Of a DNA stretch of 64,000 nucleotides, positions 46,031 through 58,958 are shown piece after piece. Position 1 is the first letter of the stretch, and every line of letters begins with the position of its first letter. The stretch spans positions 2,418,001 to 2,482,000 of the forward strand of contig JAGMVK010000006.1 in assembly GCA_020747065.1 (NCBI GenBank), in the 5' to 3' direction. The DNA is from Cadophora sp. MPI-SDFR-AT-0126. Lineage: Eukaryota; Ascomycota; Leotiomycetes; Helotiales; Ploettnerulaceae. A model generated the notes under the pieces. The model ran no database searches. It worked only from the letters and a program-made list of their open reading frames with translations, and had not been told where the DNA came from. The translations under genes were made by a program, and so were the position numbers.

Positions 46031-49000
46031 TCGCCGACGATAATAGTTGTCTGAGATGCTCGGATTGATAGAGCAGCTCTTTCGAGGAAAGGCGAGATGG
46101 CTTCGTGCTGATGGGCTCGCCGAGCGGCTCTGCCTCTACGAGAACAAGAGCGACTCCTTATTGAGTCTGTATTCCATACTGTGCGAATCTAATTAGTTGG
46201 TATCAGAGTCTTCGTAGGTAAGCTCTTTGCAGTGCAAGCGTTGATGTTTTTGACATCGGATCTGAAAGTCTAGGGAATCGTTGTGGGATAGGTCTCTGCT
46301 GCTCGCTAGGGAACCCAACCTGCCCCGTCAGTGAAGTCAACATCGAGCTCCGGCTTCTTCGACTCCGGTTCTCTGATAGGCCCGAGAAGTAAACATCGAC
46401 AGTCGCAAGACCAGAAGTCCATTTCGAAGTTTGAAGTACAGGTAGAAGATGTTTCAAGCTCCAGAGCGGAACCAAGTGGTGATCGGTCGGAAGCACATAG
46501 CTCATGAAGGAGTCCATAGGCTGAGGATTCAGCGCAAACGAGAATGGCCTGGCCTTCAAGCCTCAGAACTATTGCACAGACGCCTTGTGGACTCGGGTAC
46601 CAACTTCGACGTGTCTTTCCGACCAAAAAACATGGCTGAGGATCATGTCTCGGACAATGTGTTGCGATCAGATGAAGTGTTGGTTTTCAACGAGAATCCC
46701 AACACGAGGAGGCTTCAGGGAGGGTGTAAGATACTGGGCAGGCTCATATCTCTATACTGAAGATTCTCAATTCTCAGTGATCAGAACTGCTGGCTTGCCG
46801 TGGTCCCCATTCAAGACATCTTCCTGGAAGGCAGGCTTCTCCTAGCTTTCATGTTAATACCCCCGATCTATTTACCTATCGGAATGCAGCTGAGAGCCCA
46901 CACGGCAGGAGCTGATCAATCTATGGAGCAGCAAGCCCGCCCTTAATAATGTGATAGCTGCTGCTTTAATGCTCCCCTCCCTTCCAAGTTTGCAAGGGGC
47001 ACGAAACGCGAACGCCCGGCACCTTCCTTTTGGCTATATAAATATGGCATATCCAGCCTGTTCCCTCTCGTTCTCTTCCTCTCTTCTCTTTCCCATCCCC
47101 CCTCGCCACCAGGAAACGTCACTTGAATCTATATCTCAACATTGTTTTTCGCACACACAAGGAAAAGACAGCCCGAATCTCCGACAAACGCTCAATCCTG
47201 GTAATGGATCGGATGCTGCCCTAATCGCGCTTCTGTCCACCGAGGTCAAAGTTTGGGCAGCAACCTTCGTATTGCATTTGCGATCCAAGTCGGCACACTC
47301 CCAGAACCCTGTCTGATTGTGGCCTGTCCCCCCACACAAGGACATCAATACTTGGGGGTGACATGTAGAGCTAGGTAAGAGATGGTGTCGCAAGCAACGT
47401 GGGATATATGCGCAGCCGTCTGACTGGTCGTCAGAACGGCTTGTGCAGGACGGGGAACACTCTAACCGCCGACCAAAACGCAGGTGAGCAGATATGGAAT
47501 CTGTTGAATAACGCAGTCATTCCATTCCACCCCCATGTATGCGAGGCATTTCTTCGGCCTTCCCGGGACACACTTTCCCCAGATTGCCTTTCTTTGCTCT
47601 TGGCGCACCCGTGGTTCGCATATATAACCACACCTCATCCTCGTGATGTTGGATGGCCAAGTGCGCCATTGAATGATCCCCTTCATTTTTTCCTTCTGGC
47701 GAAATCTTTCAACATTCTCTTGCATTTGCTGCTTTTATTTCCTACTTCGCTCATGTTTCAATGCCGTCAATTTTGGGTCTGTTCGCTTGAAAGGAGCTGT
47801 GAATCAGGAAAGATTCTTCCGCAAAAATAAAATATTAATCGCGACTCCAAGTGGAAACGTGTCGAGCTGAGCTGAAGCTGTGCCAAGGAAATGTATGACC
47901 TGAATGGCTGTCCCACTGACGAGCCTGAGGCCTGAATATCAGAATGAGCTTCGCGACGTGTCTACTGGACAATTTGAGCTTCTTGGAACTTTCCAATTTC
48001 TCAAAATCTCTCCAAAGACTATGTTGTTGAATATAAATTCCAATTTTGTCGCGAGAAATTATTTCTTTGGGGTCATTGATTCGTGAGAAGGAGATATGGA
48101 GGGGGCCAGGCGAAGATACAGTAGGAATAAGGACTGTGTTATGAACCAGGGTCGGGCCGTCGCGTAGCGTAGGAAAAATTGGGACTTCAGCAAGTAAGAA
48201 ACATGCAGATGTCGACTCTACAGACAAGCCGGGCGTACTATATCGATTTCGACGCGGTACTTCACATAGGACTCCTCCTCATTGGTTCTTGGAGCCGGTG
48301 AGCAGGTCTGGGGAAGGGCTTACGCCTCATACGATGCACAAACCCTTCCCGCCATGGCAGCCTCACGATCGACGACTTCATAGCCAGCTAGCTACCGCAG
48401 CGCAGACGGCGAGCACAGCAGAGACGATTGGGTAGGCAGACTGGCTGGGAGACTCGACGCAGTACACCTGCGAGAGAGGTGCTTGGCTAGCTGGGTGCCC
48501 TTTTGTGATACTTGCAAGGCCACACTGGAAGCATCAACGAGATATCTGGAGCACACAACGAGGAGCCATTTGGCGGTGCCTATCAGACTTGAAACTCGGT
48601 CCTCCGCATCAGAGACAGATTCCGCTGTCACGGAGCCTGCTCTGCCGACTTTGCAGCCTCTGTTCGTGTTGAGGGGTAGGAACGCTTTTGCAGGTGTTTC
48701 TCGGTACGACTCCATCCATCTCGAAGCAGAACGGAGAAGGCAGGATAATTCCACACGCAAGGTAAGCTCTCGGTCCAATCGCAAACGAGTTCGCATCTAA
48801 CTAGCGTCTAGAAAGTACGCCTGGATCCCTAATCTCCCTAAGTATAGTCGACGAAGAAGCTAGCTGGAAAGAGCTTATTTGGACAAACTGGCAATGGGTA
48901 AGGCACGGCGCACAAGTGCTTCTGGACAAAGTCAACAACACAGACATGGTCCAAATGGTGATCCGGTGGATGCCGGGGCGGTCGATCAGGCAGATGATCC

Positions 49001-49874
49001 CGATACTGTTCGTACTCATGATGGGAAGCAAAGAAATGACTGAATTGATACTTGAAGTAGGAGCCCATCAACCCACCACCCAAGACCAGCACGCGCCGTT
49101 CAAGTAATATCAGAAAGAACAGGGCAGAAAGCTTGGAAGAGCGAAGGGCTTCATGAAAGAGTACTCAATGGCATATGGTGAGCAGGTTCTGTAGGGACGG
49201 GGAAAGAGCACTAGGGAGTAACTTGCTGGATAATGGGAGGTCCAGAACACATGAAAGAATAATCAATGGACCTAAAAGTAAACTTGGAAGAACATAAACG
49301 TAACAATTCGTGACCCAGATAGCCAGAATACTCTTCTAAGCTCCACCTTGCAGCTTGACTTCGTGAGGCTAATGGTCCAAGTACTTAGTGGAAAGAGCTG
49401 TTGAATTTGTAAACTACGCGGGCAATTACTAGCAACATGTGACTACCGCCTCAGGGTACGTACAGTACAGTGCAGGCAATCTAAGTATAAGTACTAGGGT
49501 CCCCGCCCATCGCTTTCTGCCCTTTCAGATTCCTGGTTACCGCGTAGGCCTGATAAGTTTAACGTCGAATTCTACTCGCTCTACCCCCCTTTCACCCAGC
49601 ACCAAGAGTCAAAAAAAAATCCAAAAATCAGTACAGTCGTGTAGTGAAGTAGTAGCGGCTCAAAAGGTATTGATTCTCGGTTTCTAACTCGCTAGTCGTG
49701 GCCAGGGTAACAGAAGGTGTGTGGGTGGAATCCATCGCCCCTTTTAGAATGTTTGTTGGTAGTCAGCCATACTTCAGGCCGCATGGTGCTGCCCGAAGAC
49801 TTCAACAGTCGCAGTCATGATGGCCTTCTTCTCAAGTGTGAAGTTGCTCCAAATGTTTTCGTTTCGTCAATACC
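46031..49874. other. No convincing gene
   Basis: Short frames occur on both strands without domains. The 46.2-46.8 kb part may be remnant retroelement sequence next to a primer-binding-site-like motif. The region up to 49874 includes the promoter of the third DUF6594 gene. Confidence 0.4.
46198..46210 (+). other. Initiator-tRNA primer-binding-site-like motif
   Basis: TGGTATCAGAGTC matches the common LTR-retrotransposon primer binding site complementary to the 3' end of initiator methionine tRNA (TGGTATCAGAGC) at 12 of its first 12 or 13 positions apart from the last base. No matching long terminal repeat pair or gag/pol was found, so at most a solo or degraded element is implied. A short match can arise by chance. 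Confidence 0.3.
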
Positions 49875-51440
49875 ATGGCTGGTCAAGACCTAGAAGCAAC
49901 AGCTGGGACAACAACCCCGGTACCTCAACGGCCCCATAATGCTTACCATCATCCCTCTAGCAGTACGGAGCAAGACCGACGTATCCCGCTTGCAGATCTA
50001 CCTCAAATGGAGTCAGGCCTTCGAAACCGCATCCCAGCATCATCGTCTCCGAGCACTGTGGCAGTCAACGGCGATGCACACGAAGCCAGTGAACTTCCTC
50101 CTGGTAACGAGACGCAGACCCCAGGTATGCTATGAAGGCATTACTGTAAGTTGAGAGCCGAATAGCTTGCTGACTAGAGCAGAACCCACACGCTTTGCAA
50201 CTCTAGTCCGGACTGGCTCAAAAGGCTTGCAAGCACTAGTCACTACTGGCTCTTGGTCTACCCAGAGTCCAGAAGAGTTAGAAAGACTGAACAAGTTGCA
50301 CGGGTATAACAACATACATTATGACAACGGTGTGTGATTCATAATATTCCCAAGAGCCTCATATCAACGGTACTTGTTGGTACTTGCTGACCACATCTAA
50401 CAGTGAACGCCTTCGACAAAGGTTACCCACAACTCGCAGCTTTCGTCAACAGCGACGATACTTTCGCAAACTTTCGCCGTTTCGGTCGACTATCTGCTCG
50501 AATACTCCTCCACATGCAGAACGAGTTGAATGATCTTGAGCGGGAATTCGATGCGCTAGACAAGCAAGATGGACAAGATCCAATAATGCAGGCGAGGCTT
50601 CGAGGCTTCGGAGACGAAGACTTTGATGGCTGGGACGACAAGCAGCAGAAGTTGTGTTTGAAAATACAGGAGAAGTACTTGAAATACGGTATGTCTTGAA
50701 GAGATGCGTTTCGCAACTGAAGAATGACAAGACACTGAACAAATTATAGCCGAGGTGCTTTTGACCGATGCAAATCTTCGTGCTCTCGGGAAGCCCCCTC
50801 CAAGGAACCACATGGCCAATTTCAGATGGATGCATAATACCAAAGCTCTGAAGGAGGATAAAAGGGACTTCTTGAACCACCCAGATGACTTCGTGTCCAT
50901 CAGTCGACATTCTGACCGTCGTTTCGAAGACTTCATCGAAGCATGGCTCGATAAAACGGGGCCGAATTTCTTCATCAAGGTCTGTGACACGATTGACTTC
51001 CAGACGACAACTTTGTCGACTGCTTCTGAAAGCCTGGTACTGATGTTTTGAAGCGCTTCTTGAAGAGCGGTGACAAGCGAAATGAGACCGCCGGCAAACT
51101 TGTCCACCACTACTCCAAGACCCGGCTCGCTTTTCTTGCCATTCTACTCCAAGTACTGGTGGTAGCAGTCCTTTTTCTCGTGCCGGTCTTCATCTTATTC
51201 CTGGTCCCAACCAGCCGAGCTGTCATGGCCGCGACGGCTACTGTCTTTGTCCTTTCCTTTACGGTGGCTATCTCCTTCATGACGAGGGCAAAAGTCCAGG
51301 AGGTGTTCTTCGGTACTGCCGCGTATGTCCCTCCCATCTTCCTGTTCCAACCCTCGAACCTGACCGCCAGTAGGTATGCTGCAGTGATAATCATGTTCTT
51401 AGGGAATATCAACCAGTCCGGGCCCGTACAAGCGGCCTGA
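49875..51440 (+). CDS. DUF6594-family membrane protein, copy 3
   Basis: Six exons (49875-50124, 50183-50329, 50404-50688, 50750-50979, 51054-51322, 51374-51440) give 415 residues with every phase consistent, so this copy looks intact. The N-terminal exon is Pro/Ser/Thr-rich and probably disordered. Exon 2 ends HGYNNIHYDN and leads into the DUF6594 core: GYPQLAAFVNSDDTFANFRR, the charged helix NDLEREFDALDKQDGQD, then FRWMHNTKALKEDKRDFL. The C-terminal hydrophobic helices lie around AVLFLVPVFILFLVPTSR and FVLSFTVAISFMT, ending with GTAAYAAVIIMFLGN. The protein should be membrane-inserted with a large soluble N-terminal part. By eye its core is closest to copy 2. Exon lengths of 147 and 269 nt equal those of copy 2. 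The function of the family is unknown. Confidence 0.82.
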
Positions 51441-54400
51441 TAGTGTTCTCGAGTCTTGTTGGACGTTCAACGCTGTTTGGCGGTGTGGGCTTACGGGGAA
51501 AGGAGCTCGATTTCATTTGTATTTCCTGTTGACGATTCAATATATGGCTAGAAACTTTTGGTACGGAGCCTTATGGAGTATAGGATAGGTAAGGCACAGT
51601 CATTACCACTGAGACCTGGAGTACTTTCTGTCTGGGTAGGGTTGTCGTTGCAAGGGCGAAAAGATGCTTGGCTTTCTGGGCCTATGTAGCCTGCTGCACC
51701 ATTGATGAATCGATTTTCTCCTATTTCGGTTTGATTTCTACAATGTGAAACTGTAGGTCTATGTTTTGCAGTTGTTGAAATGCGGCTCTGATGTCGAGGC
51801 CCGGAGTCTGGGGTAGCAACGCTGGAGCTCGGGAGAAAAATGGGGCGAAGCACAAGCCACACGAGGCTTGGCACGTGATGTTTACTTTCACTGCCGAACA
51901 ATCTTCCTTCCCCTGTGCCGACAAAACATCAGCCAGTGCAGTAGCCTCATGGATAGCTGGCGCTGAGAGTCTAGAGAATTGAGATAATTGAACAGTGACT
52001 AATCTTAGAGATTGGATTCTTAATTTTTGGGCCCCAATCATCAACAACATCGGTAGCTTGCATCGTGAAGAAGTCAAAGAAAAGACATGCATGTACAGTG
52101 TTCCATTTCCATGCTCAACATATTTGAATTCAAACTTCGGCTTTGGAGTCAAGTTACAGTCAGAGTTTTCTCTTTATATTATGATGTTCAATCAATTCGT
52201 GTAAGCATTGAATTTGCTTTCCAAACTTGTATATACTCGCTTTCTGATGGCCTATGGAGGTCTGATGGCAGCTTTAGAATAGTCAAGTTGATCAAGATGG
52301 GTACGGTATTGTACTGTAACAGAACCGATATCATAGATTTGTCTGTGTCATAGTAGTACTGGCTGTATACAATGTTTACGTTGTATGACGACCCATTGTG
52401 CGTTCGATGGTACTTGCTAGCAAGTACCGTTGATGTTGCCAGAGGACGCAGCCCTACGTAGCTAAGATTTCTAAGCCGGAAATATCAGAACATAAGAGTT
52501 ACAAATATATCTTTCTCCAAGATCTCTAAGTTGAATTTAGTCCGCTATTTAGAGCATTTTGATGTACTTTTGGACCCAAAGTAGCTCCACCCCTCAAGCA
52601 ATGGAGAGCAAGTAACGAACAAAATTATTTTCTCGGCCTCAAAGAAACAGCATATACCTGCACATACTACTAGCGTAACCAGAGTACAATTATGCTTGTC
52701 GTGTATGCTGCACCTTCTGTGGCAGACCCAGAACTCCGTGATTTGTGCCTAAGAAACGCAGTTGTCGAGCATGGCCGTTCAGCACCATGACTAGTAGCCG
52801 ACTTTCCCTTTTCTTCTCAGATTCGGCCCTCTCTAATGATAAAAGGAGTTGTCGTATCTGAGTCCGGCACTGCGAGGCTGGCAAGCGCCATCGTCTGTAC
52901 GTATGCGCTCAACTTGCCAGTCGTTTCCTCAGGACCCAACCTCCACGAAAATCTGGTACCTTACATCCTCACCGTCCAAGACCAGCATTTTGTAGCGTGC
53001 AGCGCGCACGAGATAAATTGTTCGTGATTTGATGATGGTGTAATTCATTCCCTGGGGTCCGCGATTCTGTAGGAGTCATTGGGTAGCTCGTGGGAAGTGA
53101 AGAAGTTGGGCTTCGCGACACTGTTCAACTTGGTAAGTACGTTTTCCTCTAAATTTTGTGGCCATGAAAGAAAAGGTTATTAGCAAAAGCATATTTTTGA
53201 TGTCTTGCACTGGAAACACTCAAGATTGGAGACTGTCCATGGCAAGAGAGACACATTCTTTTGCCCGCTGGATATCAACACTTCGTGCCTCGGAAAGCAC
53301 AACGGAAGTCCTGGGCACAACGAAAGTCCTGGACACTTACTTGCATCCCGGATTGCTCAATGTATAATCTTCTGGGCTCGGCGTCGTGAGCGAACGTTCT
53401 GTTCAACCAGAAGACAAAGGCATCGTGGCTGCTTAATTTCCGCTTCGCGAAGCGACGGTGACCATCGTAAGAATTCGTGAGCACAAGAGAACCCTAAGAG
53501 AATTGTGGGAGGAGAGATCAAAGAATTAGGGAGCTGATTGTCCCTATAACGTAATCGAATGGATAGCAAACACAAATAGATGTGCGTTGAACCGTACTGC
53601 GTTCGTGATCGCGCTGGACGTTGCTCATCATCATGGTCCGACTGCCTCTGTTTGCGCCAAGTTGAAGCTTCTTCCCCAGGATGTGTCCAGCTTCCACTGG
53701 AATAGGGTTCCCCTCCATGTTCGTTTACTTCCCTTACTCCGGATGTCTAACCCTACCTTCATCGGGAAACCCTTCGGAAAGATGTCACTAATCCATGGGC
53801 GCGGCACATGCCATTCAATAGCCAAGTCAACCGCTGTGCTACTTACCACAGGTATCATATCCGTGCTCGTTTTCTTCATCTTGCCATTCGTTTCACTCTT
53901 CCTATTCGAACGGACAAGATTTGAGGTTTTCTGCCAGGAGTGTTGCCGCAGTCCCATATCACATTCCACGACCTGTCTCATCAGTCCTGAAGGGGAAGGC
54001 CGTGCATTCGTAGCGTCTCGCTGCTTAAAGGTGTGATCTCTGAAAACTTTGATAGGCTCAATACATCACATATGGCAGGTCAAAGGACATCGGGGAGGGG
54101 TGCCAGCGCATCGGGCCGCGTACTAAATTACTGAGAAAGAGAGCCATGCTCCGGGCCGTCCCTCGGTAAATGTTCTGATGCAAACTCTTCGATTTTGCTA
54201 ACACGTCTTGCCAGTCACTCACTGACTTCAGTCGAAATCTGGAGCAGTCATGTTGATTGCTTGACCCGAGGCTGACACGAACGAAGACAAGTGTCATGAG
54301 CGTCGAGACCTCGTCCGTCTTGATGGTGTACTTCATCAAACATCCGTTTGCGTCATTTAGTTTCCCTATCTGCCTCGATTGGCTGCAGCATCTAGGACCA

Positions 54401-57374
54401 CTGCATGTGACAATTGAAGTTGAGGGTGCGGGGGCTGTTATTCTGATAGGTTGACGTTAGGTGCATCTTGCAGGAAGCACTATGTCGTGCTGACCTTCAA
54501 TTCATACATCCACGATCGCTCCCATAAGAACGCGTGGTCTCTCCAAGCATCTTTCGCATTCACTCCATATGTGGAGCCATATGTCCGTCATAACCGGAGG
54601 GGTTAAGGTTGGATAAAATCCCTGTTTGACCGAGGAGGCACCGCCTGACAGAATCTCAAGGAAGCAGAGCATATTTATATCAGGCAAGCCCCTCTGACTG
54701 ATTGCGAGATCTTTCTATCGTCTGAAAGCGTTGCTCTTTTCGTTGCCAGACCATGTATTCTTTAGCGCTCGCAGATGTTTTGTGTACCAAAATCGAAAAG
54801 CGTGACGAGTTGATTTTCATTTGTCCGACGACAGAGTTTCGATGCAACTTTCACTACTTAGAGAAATATGCCATATCTGTTCCTGAGCCTCTAAAACTTC
54901 TTTTCCAGTCTTCTTATGCTCTGTTTAGAAGAACACATTTGAGGTGCCCATGGTGGTGCCAAGGAACATGTACAGCTGTGTGCATGGTCCACCAGGCCCT
55001 GGTCAACATAGTTGTTGATGCCACTGGCCGCCCAGCGAATCGCGAAATCTCGGTCGCAAATTCCTGGTTTCGTGACGGAAATGAATTGCTTCAGAGACGC
55101 TTTGAGAGACTCAAATCGGCTTTCATGTAGTTGGTCGCTTGACCACATTTTGCACCAGGGCCAGCCGTTCTGAAGGCGTCCTGAGCAGGGCCTGAATGCT
55201 GACTGGTCACTGAACCAAGCATCATAAGGTTTCTACCGCGTCGATGGCGCCAGGAAAATGAGCAGAAACAGACAGAAAAAAGAGGAAAGGAGTAGTTCGA
55301 AAGAAGTCGAATGGATATTCATGGGTCACACCCAAGTTATAGGAGAGATATCTGTCTCGGAGGGTCTGATGTTGGAATCCTTTGGAACAGAAACCTTGCG
55401 CGTTGCGGTCTGTCCCGGAACACATCCGCAACCTGGCTCGTCTATATCGCGTCTGCCTGCCATGACATCTCGCTTGAGCAAGACGGCATACCAGCCGGGC
55501 GTTGTTTTGCATATCAAAGGCACAGCTACCCCACTATGTGCCAATTTGGGACTGAACGAGGAAATCCTGCTGTCTGCCGGGCCGTGCGAGGGATACTCAG
55601 AGCCGCATGAGCATCTCACAGACAGAATTGAAAACATTTCGCCAGGTATTTGAGATCTCGTGTTCTTAGCAGGAACGCAATTGAGAAATTGGCGTATCTG
55701 CTGACAAAATTATGAAGAAACGAGGGGGGTTTGAATCCGGTGCCATGAGAGTTGTGTTGAGGCGACTGCGGCATGTCTTCTGCGGTTCGCGGATCACGGA
55801 TCACTGCTTTCAGCGTGAACTGTCGCTCTCCATCCTATCACATGCATCTGTGCATATCTTACGTTGGTAGGTCTTCTTGACCTGCTGGGGGTCTCCTTCC
55901 AGCTAGCCTGTGGTGATAGCGGAGGTTTCTTCGCACAGGCGAACGTTTGCTTCCTTCGATTCTCACCGAAACTTTGGGACCAAGAGTGCACCACTGAGCC
56001 ATTGCAGCGCGTCGGCAGAACGAAACAACTGTTGGCGGTTTATGGGACTGTGAACCAACTTTCCTCAATTCATATACAGCAGGTAAGAATTCCTGAGATA
56101 TTTCTTTCCTTGGGTAGCTCAGGAACGCATCGCTGTCAGGAATTTCTACCCCGCGATCTCCGATCCTACTTGCTCGCTTGTTGTTTCAACGTCAGGGCAG
56201 GCAACTGGATGAAGAGCGACACTTCCGCAAACCGTTTCTAATGGAGCAGTAGTAAACGTACCTTCTACCGAATCATGCGATGCACATCAATACACGGGGG
56301 AATGGAGAAGACAAATCCAGGAAATCCGGACGTTGGAAAGCATCATAGCGGCCAGCCTTCGCCGGAAGGACAAGCAGTCCAAGGGATTTGTAGGCTTGTA
56401 GACCAAAGGATGAAGCTTGGATGTGGTGCAGGATATGTAAAGCCAGTTAATCCACGCCCTGTAAGTCTCTTTAAGTTATTCTTCTGAATTTTCCTGATTC
56501 GTGCTGACCAAATGTCCAGCGTCCCCCGCCAGTAAAACCCGCCAAACAGACCTATGATAGACTAAAAACCGACGCAAAAGCTTGAACCTTCTGGGGCTAC
56601 ATATGCGTATTTGGGAAGCTGCTTCAGTGTGAGATATCATGGTGTACTCAAGATATATTCGGAAATAAGGGATGGCTTTTTTTTTTTTTTGAGATTGATG
56701 TTGGACGAGTAGAAAGTTACATTCTTTGTTAGGCGGAAAGGTTTCACATTCTGATATTTGGTTCATGGTGGTAGATGATAAAAATAAAATAGACTGACCC
56801 TCATTACTACAAGAATTTTAGGGGCTCGTTTCTACAATACATCTGTTCCAGCATTGCATCTTCTGCATCTCGAAAATGACTCGTTTACGAAATGCTGATT
56901 TGTTCACTGCGTGTGTCGCCAAGGCATCCAATGATAGGAAGTAGAAAATTCCCTCTGCCCAGAGATTTTCCTCAGGTGTATAAGTAGGAGCTATCCCTCT
57001 GTAGCCCGGGCTCTTCTGCTCCCTCCGTCCCTACCAAATATCTCGCGTAGACGTGCTGGCCCAAAACTCGACCTCCTGAGACCACCCACCCATCATTCTC
57101 TTCACCGCCATAATTTGTATCGCAAAACGTACACAGCCTCGTGAATTGTTATTGACTAGAATAGTAGATCGCCAGGTGTTCTCGTCGTGATTAGTTCGTT
57201 TGGCAGGAGAGTGACAAAGGTGTGTGTGCTGCCAGCCTACGACCATGCTTTCCCATCCTCTCCGTACCACGTTGGGCACGCAACGATCGGGCTTTGAAGT
57301 CCCATAACATTTATACAAAGAAGTCATGATGCCAGAGTTTTTGCAAGTGTATCGACTTCGTTCAATGCATCGTC
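51441..57374. other. Gene-poor region with possible decayed genes
   Basis: No intact gene is supported. A plus-strand frame at 53820-53930 encodes one hydrophobic helix (LVFFILPFVSLFLFERTR) that faintly resembles the first DUF6594 membrane helix, but upstream core motifs and the family ending are missing. ATG-started frames at 54753-55130 and 55258-55653 (125 and 131 residues) have no recognisable domain and compete with minus-strand frames of similar quality. A short tandem duplication (GAAGTCCTGG units) occurs near 53304-53330. Confidence 0.4.
56677..56690. repeat. Oligo-T tract of 14
   Basis: Fourteen consecutive T lie in intergenic DNA. On the minus strand this would be an A-run and could be the tail of a processed insertion, but no flanking duplication was found. 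Confidence 0.85.
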
Positions 57375-58958
57375 ATGGAAGGAAGACTTCTCGTGAGGTC
57401 GGCAACTGCCCCTGTCTCGGGCCAGAATTTTGTTTTGATACCCCCGCGAGAAGCTTACGCCCCCAATTCTGACAGTGCTGAAAGAGCCTTAGCACTTCCT
57501 CTGCAAAAAATGCCGTCTCATGTGTCGGAGATCCGAAATCGACAGCATCTAAAGCCAACGCCATCAACAATAAGCGAACACGGAAGCTCGGACGAGTCGG
57601 CTACACTGACACCAGCATCGAGTGTAGGAGAGGATACTCAAGGCAATAGAAACTGAGTTTCGCTTTGATACAATTTGCAATACTGACTGACGAATTGAAG
57701 ATCCACGATGGCCATCAACCCAAGATGGCTGGCGTCGCTTCTTCGCCAATCTGCCACGACGTCTTTCTGCGAACCCGCCTTCTGAGGGCCCAGCTCAGCC
57801 CAAATACGATCGAGGTTATCACCGAATACAACACAGCAAGCGTAAATAACATAGCACAGTGCACTGCTTGGCAATTTTTGCTGACAAGTAATCCCACCTA
57901 GTGGAAAATAACGAACAAGGCATACCGCGCTTCGCAGCATTCCAAAACTCGAACGACAGCTTCTGCATATTCCGCAGATTCGGAGACGCTGGAACTCGTA
58001 TTCTTGAAACTCAACAAATAGAGCTGTGTATACTCATCAAGGAACTACAAGACGGTGATAAGAAGGACGCCGCAGACGAAAGGATGAGATATCGGCTAAG
58101 CAGTGTCGAACACCGCGGGAACTGGGACTCGAAGCAGAAAGACTTGCTAAAGAAAATTGAGGAGAAGTTGACAATATACTGTGAGATCAACTGCCAAAAT
58201 GAAAGGGTTCTGTGAGAGACGAGCTGGCTGACGTGTCGCAGACAAGTTTCTTGACTTATACACTCGAATCAGGAACTTGGAAGGGGTAAAGGAACGCCAT
58301 CATCGCAGTGTTTACGACTTCAACATCAATAACCGCTCATTCGAAGGGGGTGAAGATGCCTTCCTCTTCGAGATCGACGACTTCGTATCGGCCAGGACAA
58401 GATCAGGTTCCGGCAAAAGTAGTCGGGTCGAAGACATGATCGAGTCGTATCTTCAAAACAACACAGAATCTAGACTACATGTAAGCGTTTCCAATTCAAG
58501 CCATACTCAAGCCCACTGTCACCAATCTTTCTGCTCAAGATACTGACTTACTGGCAAACATAGACTCTATTCGTTGGTAAGGACGAGAAGTCGAAGACAA
58601 GCAAAGAGTCCAACGTCATCCACCTCTCGACATTCCGACTTGGTCTCGCACCTAAGATCGCTGCAGTATGTCTCGGTACTGGAGCTCTTTTCACTCCAAT
58701 CTTCCTGCTGTATCTTGGTGATTTCAGCAGGGGCACGATGTCATGTGTCGTTGGCATTTTTGTGCTGGTCTTCCTCGTGATTATGTCCGTCATTGTGGAC
58801 ATCACACCACACGATATCTTTATTGTCATTATTGGGTACAGCTTTCCAGCCCCAGAAGTATGAACTGCACGAATGCTGACTTTGGTAGGTACTCTGCCGT
58901 TCTTGTGACGCTGCTGTCAAATTTTAGCGATGCGAGCCAGTCGACATGCCCCAAGTGA
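57375..58958 (+). CDS. DUF6594-family membrane protein, copy 4
   Basis: Exons 57375-57642, 57701-57841, 57902-58180, 58242-58480, 58564-58835 and 58889-58958 give 422 residues with all phases matching. The core begins GIPRFAAFQNSNDSFCIFRR and continues with a charged helical stretch (KDAADERMRYRL, KDLLKKIEEKLTIY). The segment FNINNRSFEGGEDAFLFEIDDFV corresponds to the N-K-P-L region of the others, but here the K-P-L is replaced by R-S-F. Two hydrophobic helices lie around ALFTPIFLLYLGDFSR and VGIFVLVFLVIMSVIV, and the ending YSAVLVTLLSNF departs from the usual FLGN. Homology places the first intron at 57643-57700, giving a GC-AG intron (AG/GCAATA ... GAAG) exactly 58 nt long, as in copy 3. 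This is the most diverged copy. Function unknown; membrane location inferred. Confidence 0.75.
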
